Shown here: positions 9,485-16,133 of the stretch, in pieces
Position numbering within the stretch: the stretch's first letter is position 1
How the letters are laid out: every line of letters begins with the position of its first letter
NCBI GenBank assembly: GCA_023443455.1
Contig: JAEZUE010000095.1
Span: 1-30,453 of the forward strand
Length of the DNA: 30,453 nt
Direction: 5' to 3'
From: Verrucomicrobiota bacterium
GTDB taxonomy: Bacteria; Verrucomicrobiota; Verrucomicrobiia; Opitutales; Opitutaceae
The notes under the pieces: generated by a model
Databases searched by the model: none
What the model saw: only the letters and a program-made list of their open reading frames with translations
Told to the model about the DNA's origin: nothing
Position numbers and translations under genes: made by a program

Positions 9485-10213
9485 ATGTCCGACCTCGCCG
9501 ACACGCCCGCCCAACCGGCCGCCGAGCCGCTCTCCCTGGACGAGATCGTGGCCCTGCACGGCAGCGTGCTCCTGCTCGATCCGTGCACCATCCAGGTACA
9601 GGCGGGCCTGCTCCGCCACGACCATGCCCCGCTCTGGCACACCGGCGGCGACGACTCCAGCGTGCACCTCTTCTCGGCCGCGCAGACCTGCCTCGAGGCC
9701 GCCGGGCTGAAGCCGTCGCAAGTGGGCGCATACGCCTTCTGCGAGGGCCCCGGCAGCCAGCTCGGTATCCGTACCGCGGCGATGGCGCTGCGCACCTGGC
9801 AGGTGCTGCGCCCGGAACCCGCCCCGGTCTACGCCTACCGCAGCCTGCTCGTGGCGGCACTGGCCTTCGCGAAGCGCCAACCGGGCCCGTTCACCGTGGT
9901 CGCCGACGCCCGCCGCGACAGCTGGCACGTGGTCCGCGTCGCCGCCGACGGCACCGCCTCTCCCGTGCTGCGCGTCCTGCGCTCCGAACTGGCCGAATGG
10001 CCCGAACCGCTCTTCACGCCCGCGGGATTCCGCGCCTGGGCCCAACCGCCGCGCGACGCCGCGACCTGCCCCTACGACTGTGCCGAGATGTTCGGCACAC
10101 TGCCCAACCGCCCGCTGCTCACCCGCGTCGGCGAGCCGGAACCCTGGCTGTCGGCACCGATCACCTACAAGACTTGGACCGGCGAGCGCCACCGCGCCGC
10201 CCCGCCGTCATGA
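9485..10213 (+). CDS. tsaB: TsaB-like protein of tRNA t6A biosynthesis
   Basis: A 242-residue protein of the ASKHA-fold TsaB (YeaZ) family. TsaB partners TsaD and TsaE to put threonylcarbamoyl on A37 of ANN-decoding tRNAs. The family signature GPGSFTGLR is seen as GPGSQLGIR at 88-96, followed by the usual helix (TAAMALRTW) and YAYRSLLVAAL. The preceding CLEAAGLKPSQVGAYAFCEGPG fits the family. The N-terminal and C-terminal parts are divergent. ATG at 9485 is preferred; the ATG at 9428 would add 19 basic residues. It overlaps alr by 4 bp (ATGA), which suggests translational coupling. Confidence 0.78.
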   Translation: MSDLADTPAQPAAEPLSLDEIVALHGSVLLLDPCTIQVQAGLLRHDHAPLWHTGGDDSSVHLFSAAQTCLEAAGLKPSQVGAYAFCEGPGSQLGIRTAAMALRTWQVLRPEPAPVYAYRSLLVAALAFAKRQPGPFTVVADARRDSWHVVRVAADGTASPVLRVLRSELAEWPEPLFTPAGFRAWAQPPRDAATCPYDCAEMFGTLPNRPLLTRVGEPEPWLSAPITYKTWTGERHRAAPPS

Positions 10214-11361
10214 ACGCCCCCAACTCCCGCCCGCCGCTGCGCTGCTGGGCCGAGATCGACCTCGGCGCCCTCGAGCGCAACCTCAAGCACATCCGCGCCG
10301 CGATCCCCGCCCGCCTCAAGTACGTGGCCGTGGTCAAGGCCGACGCCTACGGCCACGGCCTCCCGCAGGCCGCCGCGCGCCTCATGCACTCCGGCGCCGA
10401 TCTCTTCGCGGTGGCCAACGTCACGGAGGCCGCCGCCGTGCGCGAACTCGGCCCCGGCTGGCCCATCCTCGTGCTCAGCGCCGTGCTGCCCGACGAGGAA
10501 CGCCTCGTCGCCGAGTACGACCTCACCCCGGCCGTGTCCTCCGCCGCCGAGGTCGAACGCTTCGAGGCCCTCGGCGAACGCATCGGCCGCCCGATCGGCG
10601 TGCACCTCAAGATCGACACCGGCATGGGTCGGCTCGGCGTCTGGCATGCCGAGGCACCTGCGCTCTACGCCAAGATCCTCGCGAGCGGACACGTGCGCCT
10701 CGACGGCATCTTCACCCATTTCGCCAGCGCCGACAGCGACTCGAAGTTCACCCGCCAGCAGCGTCGCCTCTTTCTCGACACGCTGAAGAAGCTGCCCGCG
10801 CTCGATCGCCGCCGCCTCATCATCCACTCCGACAACTCCGCCGGCCTCGAGACGCTCCAGCGCCGCGGCCCGGTCAACGCCGTGCGCGTGGGCCTGTTGC
10901 AGTTCGGCATCCTGCCCCACCCCGGCTCGATCCTCGCCCGCGTGCAGGCCGAGCCGGTCTTCAGTTTCCACGCCCGCGTCGGCCTCGTGAAACGCGTGCC
11001 CCGCGGCACCGGTATCAGCTACAACCGCACGTTCGTGACGACCCGCGAAACGACGATCGCGGTGATCACCGCCGGCTACGGCGACGGCATTCCGATCGCC
11101 TGCAGCAACCGCGCGCAGCTCCTCATCCGCGGCCGGCGTTGCCCCGTGCTCGGCCGCGTGACGATGGACCAGACCATCGTCGACGTCGGCGCCGTGCCCG
11201 AGGTCGCCGTCGGCGACCAGGCCACGCTCGTCGGCCGGCAGGGCGAGGACTCGATCCCCGTGACCGAATTCGCCGACTGGGCCGGCACGATCCCCTACGA
11301 AATCCTCTGTTCGGTCACCAAGCGCGTCCCCCGCGTCTACCGCACCGCACTGGGGGTGTGA
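10210..11361 (+). CDS. alr: Alanine racemase
   Basis: A 383-residue fold-type III PLP enzyme that interconverts L- and D-alanine, supplying D-Ala for the Ddl and MurF steps encoded elsewhere in this window. The PLP lysine is Lys43 in VVKADAYGHG and the catalytic tyrosine is Tyr271 in GTGISYNRTF. HSDNSAG at 206-212 and the GRVTMDQTIVDVG strand are also standard. The length is close to the usual 360-380. The start overlaps the tsaB stop (ATGA), and the N-terminus PLRCWAEIDLGALERN fits the family. Confidence 0.96.
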   Translation: MNAPNSRPPLRCWAEIDLGALERNLKHIRAAIPARLKYVAVVKADAYGHGLPQAAARLMHSGADLFAVANVTEAAAVRELGPGWPILVLSAVLPDEERLVAEYDLTPAVSSAAEVERFEALGERIGRPIGVHLKIDTGMGRLGVWHAEAPALYAKILASGHVRLDGIFTHFASADSDSKFTRQQRRLFLDTLKKLPALDRRRLIIHSDNSAGLETLQRRGPVNAVRVGLLQFGILPHPGSILARVQAEPVFSFHARVGLVKRVPRGTGISYNRTFVTTRETTIAVITAGYGDGIPIACSNRAQLLIRGRRCPVLGRVTMDQTIVDVGAVPEVAVGDQATLVGRQGEDSIPVTEFADWAGTIPYEILCSVTKRVPRVYRTALGV

Positions 11362-11437
11362 GGCAGGGACAGTTGCTGAGGTCCGTAGCGAAACTCGCCG
11401 GAGTTTCGGCACCGCCGCCATCGTCGGCGGTTCCAAC

Positions 11438-11467
11438 CGTTTAACCTGACGACCGTCGAGTTAAACG
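11438..11467. repeat. Near-perfect 30-bp palindrome with core GACGACCGTC
   Basis: CGTTTAAC (11438-11445) and GTTAAACG (11460-11467) are perfect inverted arms around a core GACGACCGTC (11448-11457). The same 10-base core recurs at the centre of the terminator palindrome at 11711-11720. Confidence 0.6.
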
Positions 11468-11701
11468 CTCGGAACCGAGTGGTGTGAGGTGCGCCCGGCG
11501 ACGGGCATTGGCCACCCCGCCGCGGAGCATGCTCGCCAGCATGGCCGCCCCTGAACCCGGATATTTCACAGCGTAGCGGCTCTGCTGCGCGGCAGGGCAA
11601 GGCCGTCGACAGGGCGTGGATGGTCGAAATTCTGGCTCTGCTGGCTTGCAAAGCGCTGCGCCTCTCGCCCGGAGTGGGAAAGATGAGGACTGCCCCCGGA
11701 G

Positions 11702-11735
11702 AAATAGAGTGACGACCGTCACGCTATTTTCTTTT
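11702..11735. terminator. Bidirectional intrinsic terminator
   Basis: AAATAG-A-GTGACG (11702-11714) pairs with CGTCAC-G-CTATTT (11717-11729) around a 2-nt centre. On the plus strand it is followed by TTCTTTT (11729-11735); on the minus strand the stem ends in CTATTTC. It can end both alr transcripts and those from the two minus-strand genes to its right. Confidence 0.65.
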
Positions 11736-11881
11736 GCCGTTGGAAATGAATGACTAACAGCGTCCGTTTGCCACCGCTCGGGTCCGCCACTCAGATTTTT
11801 TCGGATACGGCGCAATTCCGCCGCCCCTACCCCATGCGAGTCGGCGGAGCAGAACTTCCCGCTCCGACCAGTCGGCTCCGC

Positions 11882-12106
11882 TCAAACTTCGTCTTGGTCC
11901 AACTCCACGAAGTTCTCGGTATGGTAGCCGCTGTGCACCGTCCCGCCCAAATGGCGGGCAACCACACAGTGGCCGGGCATGTTCGGAATCTCCCCGAGGA
12001 AAACCAGAGTTTCGCCGACCGAAAACGGATAGGGCGACTCCGTTCCATCCGGTACGGGCGGTGGAGAAAACCGGACCAGCGCCAGCGGACGCGGAGAACG
12101 CTCCAT
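11882..12106 (-). CDS. Small conserved protein, probable SH3-like barrel
   Basis: A 74-residue soluble protein. The core PFSVGETLVFLGEIPNMPGH is followed by CVVARHLGGTVHSGYHTENF and an acidic end (VELDQDEV). The alternation of short strands with Gly turns suggests a small SH3- or KOW-like barrel, but I know no function. The ATG at 12106 has a GGAG 8 nt upstream (minus strand GGAGATCTCCCC-ATG), one of the few good Shine-Dalgarno sites here. The earlier ATG at 12136 overlaps the upstream gene and would add ten residues of low quality. It follows the membrane-protein gene by 19 bp and is probably co-transcribed. Confidence 0.65.
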   Translation of the reverse strand: MERSPRPLALVRFSPPPVPDGTESPYPFSVGETLVFLGEIPNMPGHCVVARHLGGTVHSGYHTENFVELDQDEV

Positions 12107-12125
12107 GGGGAGATCTCCACGGCTG

Positions 12126-12557
12126 TTACGCGTCATACAACTCCTTCACGGATTCGCGGAGCAGCACGATGAAGGTGAAGACTCCGAGCGTGGTGCCGAG
12201 CGGCATGAAGAGGCAGTTGAGGCCCGACACGATGAGCGAGAACGTGCGATGGCGGCGCGCCTTGAGGCAGCCGGCCGAGACGAGGTTCACGACACCGTGC
12301 CCGATCACCATCACGGCACCGAAAACATAGAACCACTTGAAGATCGCGAAGAGTTGCGCCGGAGGAGGGCCGCCCTTCACGTCCTTCCAGATCTCCGGGC
12401 TGTTGAAGACCATGCTCATCATCAGGTAGTGCAGCGCCAGGAAACCGAGCCCGAGCACGCTCAAGCCGGCCAGGACATAGTGGCAGATCATGAGAATCCG
12501 GAGGTGCTCGGCGTCGACCTTGCGCTGGTCGCGGAGAAGCGGCGGCGGCGTATCCAT
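12126..12557 (-). CDS. Four-helix membrane protein of unknown function
   Basis: A 143-residue protein with about four membrane segments: 19-38 and 39-50 region (ILMICHYVLAGLSVLGLGFL), 72-96 (IFKWFYVFGAVMVIGHGVVN), and 106-133 (SLIVSGLNCLFMPLGTTLGV, then FTFIVLL). The end of the last segment, MPLGTTLGVFTFIVLLRESV, is like that of small conserved bacterial membrane proteins without a named role. Together with the 74-residue gene it forms a two-gene unit, divergent from the His-rich metal-uptake genes. Confidence 0.7.
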   Translation of the reverse strand: MDTPPPLLRDQRKVDAEHLRILMICHYVLAGLSVLGLGFLALHYLMMSMVFNSPEIWKDVKGGPPPAQLFAIFKWFYVFGAVMVIGHGVVNLVSAGCLKARRHRTFSLIVSGLNCLFMPLGTTLGVFTFIVLLRESVKELYDA

Positions 12558-12590
12558 GGCCCGAGGCTAGCGGTCAAACGCGGCAAAGGA

Positions 12591-12606
12591 AGTGCGGAAT
12601 CGCACT
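12591..12606. promoter_or_regulatory. Palindrome between divergent genes, candidate operator
   Basis: AGTGCG-GAAT-CGCACT is a perfect 6-bp dyad with a 4-nt centre in the 120-bp region between the minus-strand membrane gene (start 12557) and the plus-strand His/Cys protein (start 12678). An exact TTGACA lies at 12640-12645 on the plus strand, but no good -10 follows at normal spacing. The dyad is a plausible regulator site for one or both units. Confidence 0.35.
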
Positions 12607-12677
12607 CCACGCTCTCCCTCGTCGGGCCAACCGCCCTGCTTGACAGCTTTGCTACAACGGAAGTCCGCCACCATCCG

Positions 12678-12992
12678 ATGACACCCTCGCAACCAGACTC
12701 GCCGCCCGCCCGCCGCGCCTTCGCGGCGTTGCTCGGCGTCCTGGTTCTGCTTGTGGGCCTGGTTTCGGTGTCGCCCCGGCTGCACGGGCACATCCACCAC
12801 GACTGCGGCGATGCCGGCCATAGCTGTGCCGCGACGCTCTTCGCGCACGGCGTCACCACTCCGACGGCGGCACCGGTGCTCGCCGCGCCCACTCCGGCAT
12901 TTGCTCGCGCCCTGCCGCCGGCTCCCCCCGCGCAGATCCGCCCCGCACCTTCGTTGCGCTTGCCGCCGGCGTGCGGCCCCCCGCGACGTTGA
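12678..12992 (+). CDS. Small His/Cys protein upstream of the metal receptor
   Basis: A 104-residue protein with a hydrophobic segment at about 14-32 (signal or anchor), then a potential metal site: His36, His38, His40, His41, Cys43, His48, Cys50 and His57 in LHGHIHHDCGDAGHSCAATL. The rest is a Pro/Ala-rich tail. I recall similar short proteins next to TonB receptors in Verrucomicrobia and some proteobacterial DUF2946-like proteins with a related layout, but cannot give a family with certainty. It lies 151 bp before the receptor on the same strand, which suggests a periplasmic metal-binding or chaperone role in the same uptake pathway. Confidence 0.6.
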   Translation: MTPSQPDSPPARRAFAALLGVLVLLVGLVSVSPRLHGHIHHDCGDAGHSCAATLFAHGVTTPTAAPVLAAPTPAFARALPPAPPAQIRPAPSLRLPPACGPPRR

Positions 12993-13143
12993 GGTCGTCG
13001 TCCACCGGTCCGCCCCCTTGGCGCAGACCGGGTTCCTGTCGTCGGATCGTGGATCGATCCGCCTGCCTCCTCACGCCTGCACCCGACGCCACTGTGCCCC
13101 GATCGGCACAGCCACGTGCGTCGCCAACAACCACCGACGCAAC

Positions 13144-15264
13144 ATGCGCCCATCCCTTTCCCGCTCTGCTCCGAAACTCGCTGCCGCCATCGCCGCAGCC
13201 TCCGTGCTCGTCGCGACCGCCGCACCGCCGGATGTCGCCAACGACGATCCCATCGTCCTCGAAAACTTCGTGGTCACCGCCTCGCCGCTCACCCGCAGCC
13301 AGGCCGACCTCGCTCAATCCACCGCCGTGCTCTCCGGCCGTGCCCTCGCCGAGCAGCAGCGCGGCACGCTCGGCGCCACCCTCGCCGGCGAGGTCGGCCT
13401 CGCCGCGACCGACTTCGGCCCCGGCGCGAGCCGTCCCGTGATCCGCGGCATCGGCGGCGACCGGGTGCGCGTGCTCGAAAACGGCGTCGGCACGCTCGAC
13501 GTGTCGAACGTCAGCCCCGACCACGGCATCGGCGTCGAAACGCTCTTCGCCGACCGTATCGAGGTCGTGCGCGGCCCGGCGACCCTGCGCTATGGCAGCG
13601 CCGCAATCGGCGGAGTCGTCAACATCTTCGACGCCCGAGTGCCTGACGCGCGCGCCACCGCGCCGGTCTCCGGTACCGCCGACCTGCGTTACAACTCCGC
13701 CGACAGCGAACGCGCGGGCGCGTTGCGCGTACAGGGAGGCCAAGGCCACTTCGCCTGGCAGGCCCGCGTCTTCGGCCGCCAGACTGCCGACCTGCGCATC
13801 CCCGGCACCAACCTTCACGAACACGCAGAACACGACCACGGCGAGGAGGCCGAGGAGCACGAACACGAGGAGGCCGAAGCGGTCGACGGCCGGGTGCCCA
13901 ACACCGCGATCGAGAGCGACGGCTGGTCGGTCGGCGCCACCTGGTTCTGGCGTACCGGCCATCTCGGCGCCGCCTTCACCGCGCACAACTCCCTCTTCGG
14001 TATTCCGCCCGGCGGCCATGTCCACGAACACCCGGAGGAGCACGCGCAGGAGGAGGAAGATTCCGCGGAGCATCTCCACGAAGAGGAACTGGTCCGCAGC
14101 GACCTCCACCAACGCCGTGTGGATATCCGCGGAGCCATCACGGAGCCGTTCGGCCCGTTCGCAAGTGCGGAGCTCGAGCTGGCCTTCGCCGACTACGACC
14201 ACACCGAGCTCGAGGGCGCGGAGGTCGGCACGCGCTTCGACCAGACCGGTCGCGAAGGCCGCCTCGAGTTCACCCAGCTACCGCTCGGCCAGCTCACCGG
14301 GGCGGTGGGCATACAGTACCAGTTCGCCGAGCTCGAAGCCCACGGCGACGAGGCCTACCTGCCGACCGTGCGCACCACCAACTGGGCGGGCTTCGCCTTC
14401 GAGGAGTGCGTGACCGGCCCCGTCGCCTGGCAGGCCGGCGCGCGTTGGGAGCACCAGCGCGTCGCCCCCGAAAGCGGGTCCGGTTTCACAACCCGCACCT
14501 TCGACGGCCTCAGCGGCTCGCTCGGGGCCGTCTGGTCGTTCGCCGAGAACTGGGGTCTGGCCACCACCCTCGCCCGCACCACCCGCCTGCCCAGCGCGAC
14601 CGAACTCTTCGCCGACGGCGCGCACGCCGCCACCGCCGCCTACGAACTCGGCGATCCGTCGCTCGGCAAGGAGCGCGCCACCTCGATCGAGCTCTCGCTG
14701 CGCCGACGTACCGGCTTCGTCACCGGCGTGGCCACGGTGTACCGAAGCCGCTTCGACAACTACATCTTCGAGGAGGCGACCGGCGACACCGCCGACGGCC
14801 TGCCCGTGTACGCGTTCGTCGCCCGCGACGCGGAGTTCCTCGGTGGCGAGGTCGAGACCTGGTGGCACCTGCACGAGGGCGCGACGCACAACCTCGACCT
14901 GCGCATCGCCGTCGACTGGGTGCGCGCCACCCAGCTCGACGACGACCAACCGCTGCCCCGTATCCCGCCGCGCCGCTACCTCGCCGGCCTGCACTACCGC
15001 CGCGGTCCGCTGACCGCCGGCGTGGACCTCACCCACGCCTGCTCCCAGCGGCGCACCGCCCCGAAAGAGGAGACGACCGCCGGCTACAACCTGCTCTCGG
15101 CGGAAATCGGCTACCGGTTCGCGTGGCGGAATGCCGAATACCTGGTCTTCCTGCGCGGCACGAACCTGACCGACGACGAGGCCCGCAACCACGTCTCCTT
15201 CCTCAAGGAGTACGCACCGCTCGCCGGGCGCAGCCTCGCCGCGGGCCTGCGCGTGACGTTCTGA
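13144..15264 (+). CDS. TonB-dependent outer-membrane receptor with His-rich loops, probable zinc or other metal uptake
   Basis: A 706-residue outer-membrane receptor. The signal peptide is residues 1-27 (RSAPKLAAAIAAASVLVATA), and a TonB-box-like PIVLENFVVTAS follows. The plug domain spans about 45-165 (RPVIRGIGGDRVRVLENG, then DRIEVVRGPATLRYGSAAIG). The barrel ends in the usual aromatic residue (LAAGLRVTF). Two acidic, His-rich stretches are striking: 225-243 (six His) and 292-315 (six His). ZnuD-type zinc receptors have His-rich extracellular loops of this kind, so zinc is the best guess; copper, nickel and cobalt remain possible. The ATG at 13144 starts a clean signal peptide. An intrinsic terminator follows at 15283. 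Confidence 0.9.
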   Translation: MRPSLSRSAPKLAAAIAAASVLVATAAPPDVANDDPIVLENFVVTASPLTRSQADLAQSTAVLSGRALAEQQRGTLGATLAGEVGLAATDFGPGASRPVIRGIGGDRVRVLENGVGTLDVSNVSPDHGIGVETLFADRIEVVRGPATLRYGSAAIGGVVNIFDARVPDARATAPVSGTADLRYNSADSERAGALRVQGGQGHFAWQARVFGRQTADLRIPGTNLHEHAEHDHGEEAEEHEHEEAEAVDGRVPNTAIESDGWSVGATWFWRTGHLGAAFTAHNSLFGIPPGGHVHEHPEEHAQEEEDSAEHLHEEELVRSDLHQRRVDIRGAITEPFGPFASAELELAFADYDHTELEGAEVGTRFDQTGREGRLEFTQLPLGQLTGAVGIQYQFAELEAHGDEAYLPTVRTTNWAGFAFEECVTGPVAWQAGARWEHQRVAPESGSGFTTRTFDGLSGSLGAVWSFAENWGLATTLARTTRLPSATELFADGAHAATAAYELGDPSLGKERATSIELSLRRRTGFVTGVATVYRSRFDNYIFEEATGDTADGLPVYAFVARDAEFLGGEVETWWHLHEGATHNLDLRIAVDWVRATQLDDDQPLPRIPPRRYLAGLHYRRGPLTAGVDLTHACSQRRTAPKEETTAGYNLLSAEIGYRFAWRNAEYLVFLRGTNLTDDEARNHVSFLKEYAPLAGRSLAAGLRVTF

Positions 15265-15282
15265 GGCAAGGCGGCATCGACG

Positions 15283-15330
15283 CGTCCCGCCTGACCGTGT
15301 CACGCCACGGTTCAGCGGGACGTTATGTTT
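15283..15330 (+). terminator. Intrinsic terminator of the TonB receptor gene
   Basis: CGTCCCGC (15283-15290) pairs with GCGGGACG (15315-15322), and inside this CCGTG (15295-15299) pairs with CACGG (15306-15310), with a small internal loop. TTATGTTT follows. It starts 18 bp after the receptor stop. Confidence 0.7.
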
Positions 15331-15347
15331 CGACACAGACCCGACTC

Positions 15348-15737
15348 CTACCATCGCCGTCGCCGAGAAAACTGCCGTAACCAATCCGTGTAGTCGGACT
15401 CGTCGAGTTCGCCTGCGGCGAGAGCCAATGTCTTCACCACCGCGTCGACTTCCGACGCGAAGAACTCGAGCCCGTTGCATTCGAGAAATGCCACCGCGAG
15501 CATGAAGCCGGTTCGCTTGTTGCCGTCGAGGAACGGGTGATTGCGGACAATCCCAGACGCATACGCAGCCGCAAGTGCGGCCAGATCGGGCTTTTCGTAT
15601 GCCGCGAGGTTGCGCGGTTTTCCCGCGGACTCGAGCATGTTGTCGTCCCTCACGCCGGCCAAGCCGCCATGCTGCGCCAGCATCACTTCGTGGATGGCGA
15701 GGCAGTCGGTCCGATCGAACCAGACCCGCTTCTTCAT
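15348..15737 (-). CDS. doc: Doc-family (Fic) toxin
   Basis: A 129-residue toxin (phage P1 Doc is 126). The Doc motif HxFx[D/N][A/G]NKR is HPFLDGNKR at 67-75, and the N-terminal DNMLESA stretch fits the family. Doc phosphorylates elongation factor Tu and so blocks translation; it is held by its antitoxin. The motif is intact, so it should be active. It overlaps the upstream antitoxin by 4 bp (ATGA), so synthesis is coupled. The partner is of the AbrB/MazE type and not the Phd type first described with Doc. Confidence 0.92.
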   Translation of the reverse strand: MKKRVWFDRTDCLAIHEVMLAQHGGLAGVRDDNMLESAGKPRNLAAYEKPDLAALAAAYASGIVRNHPFLDGNKRTGFMLAVAFLECNGLEFFASEVDAVVKTLALAAGELDESDYTDWLRQFSRRRRW

Positions 15738-15961
15738 TTCGCCAATTCCCGCAGCGTGTTGCGGTAGCGTTGGCTGAGATCTTGGACAACCGCCATCTTC
15801 CGCGCGAACTCCTCGTCGCCTTTCGTGACGCGATACCCCTCCGGCGACTCGCTCAGGTAAAGCGCCTGGCCCTCCTCGACCTGCATCCGCGCCAAGGCCT
15901 CCTTGGGCAGAATCACGCCGAGGGAATTGCCGACTTTCCGCACCTTGAGCTTGATGGCCAT
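15734..15961 (-). CDS. AbrB/MazE-type antitoxin of the Doc toxin
   Basis: A 75-residue DNA-binding protein with the swapped-hairpin AbrB fold: KLKVRKVGNSLGVILPKEAL at 4-23, then VEEGQALYLSESPEGYRV. The C-terminal part (EFARKMAVVQDLSQRYRNTL) is a helix likely to wrap the toxin. It is the first gene of the pair. A TATAAC inside an 8-bp palindrome lies about 20 bp upstream and may serve as -10 and operator. Family members repress their own operon, and more strongly with toxin bound. Confidence 0.88.
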   Translation of the reverse strand: MAIKLKVRKVGNSLGVILPKEALARMQVEEGQALYLSESPEGYRVTKGDEEFARKMAVVQDLSQRYRNTLRELAK

Positions 15962-15980
15962 GAACGCACCGTGGCCACCG

Positions 15981-15992
15981 ATGTTATAACGT
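15981..15992 (-). promoter_or_regulatory. Candidate -10 element and operator of the antitoxin-toxin pair
   Basis: The perfect palindrome GTTATAAC (15983-15990) sits in ATGTTATAACGT. Read on the minus strand it gives TATAAC at 15988-15983, 21 bp before the antitoxin ATG. No good -35 is seen. A palindrome over the -10 suits autoregulation by an AbrB-type antitoxin, but this is inferred from position only. Confidence 0.35.
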
Positions 15993-16133
15993 CAAGATCG
16001 AGTACGAAACGCACAAGCGTCGCGCCCGAGATCACGCTCTGCCACGAGCTCCCACCTCAACGCCAAACCTAAGGCCCGTTTCCGGCAGGCAGCGGGAGAT
16101 TGGCTCCAGTTTGATCGAACCGCAGTAGGCACG

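Larger units (their letters stand above)
11362..11881. other. Gene-free, hairpin-rich intergenic stretch
   Basis: About 520 bp without a convincing gene between alr and the convergent small gene. It holds a chain of perfect stems: 11389-11396 with 11401-11408; 11412-11417 with 11425-11430; 11438-11445 with 11460-11467; 11468-11472 with 11475-11479; and CATGCT 11528-11533 with AGCATG 11538-11543. It ends in the bidirectional terminator at 11702-11735. Short open frames on both strands read as Arg/Ala/Ser-rich noise. The region may be a structured RNA, a small repeat element or a remnant of a mobile element. Confidence 0.5.

Noticed and set aside
11439..11466. Possible integron attC site, because GTTTAAC fits RYYYAAC and GTTAAAC fits GTTRRRY
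   Set aside because: The whole dyad is 28 bp, much shorter than known attC sites, lacks the paired L boxes with an extra base, and no integron integrase or cassette array is present.
11337..11815. Small minus-strand open frames after alr (104 and 124 codons)
   Set aside because: They are Arg/Ser/Pro-rich, overlap hairpins and the terminator, and have no ribosome site or recognisable motif. A transposase remnant was considered but no motif supports it.
12640..12668. Promoter with TTGACA before the small His/Cys protein
   Set aside because: The -35 is exact but no acceptable -10 exists at 15-19 nt spacing, so I mention it only with the palindrome entry.
13816..14088. Apparent tandem repeat array in DNA
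   Set aside because: It is the His/Glu-rich coding segment of the receptor with repeated codons, in frame throughout; no CRISPR-like spacing.
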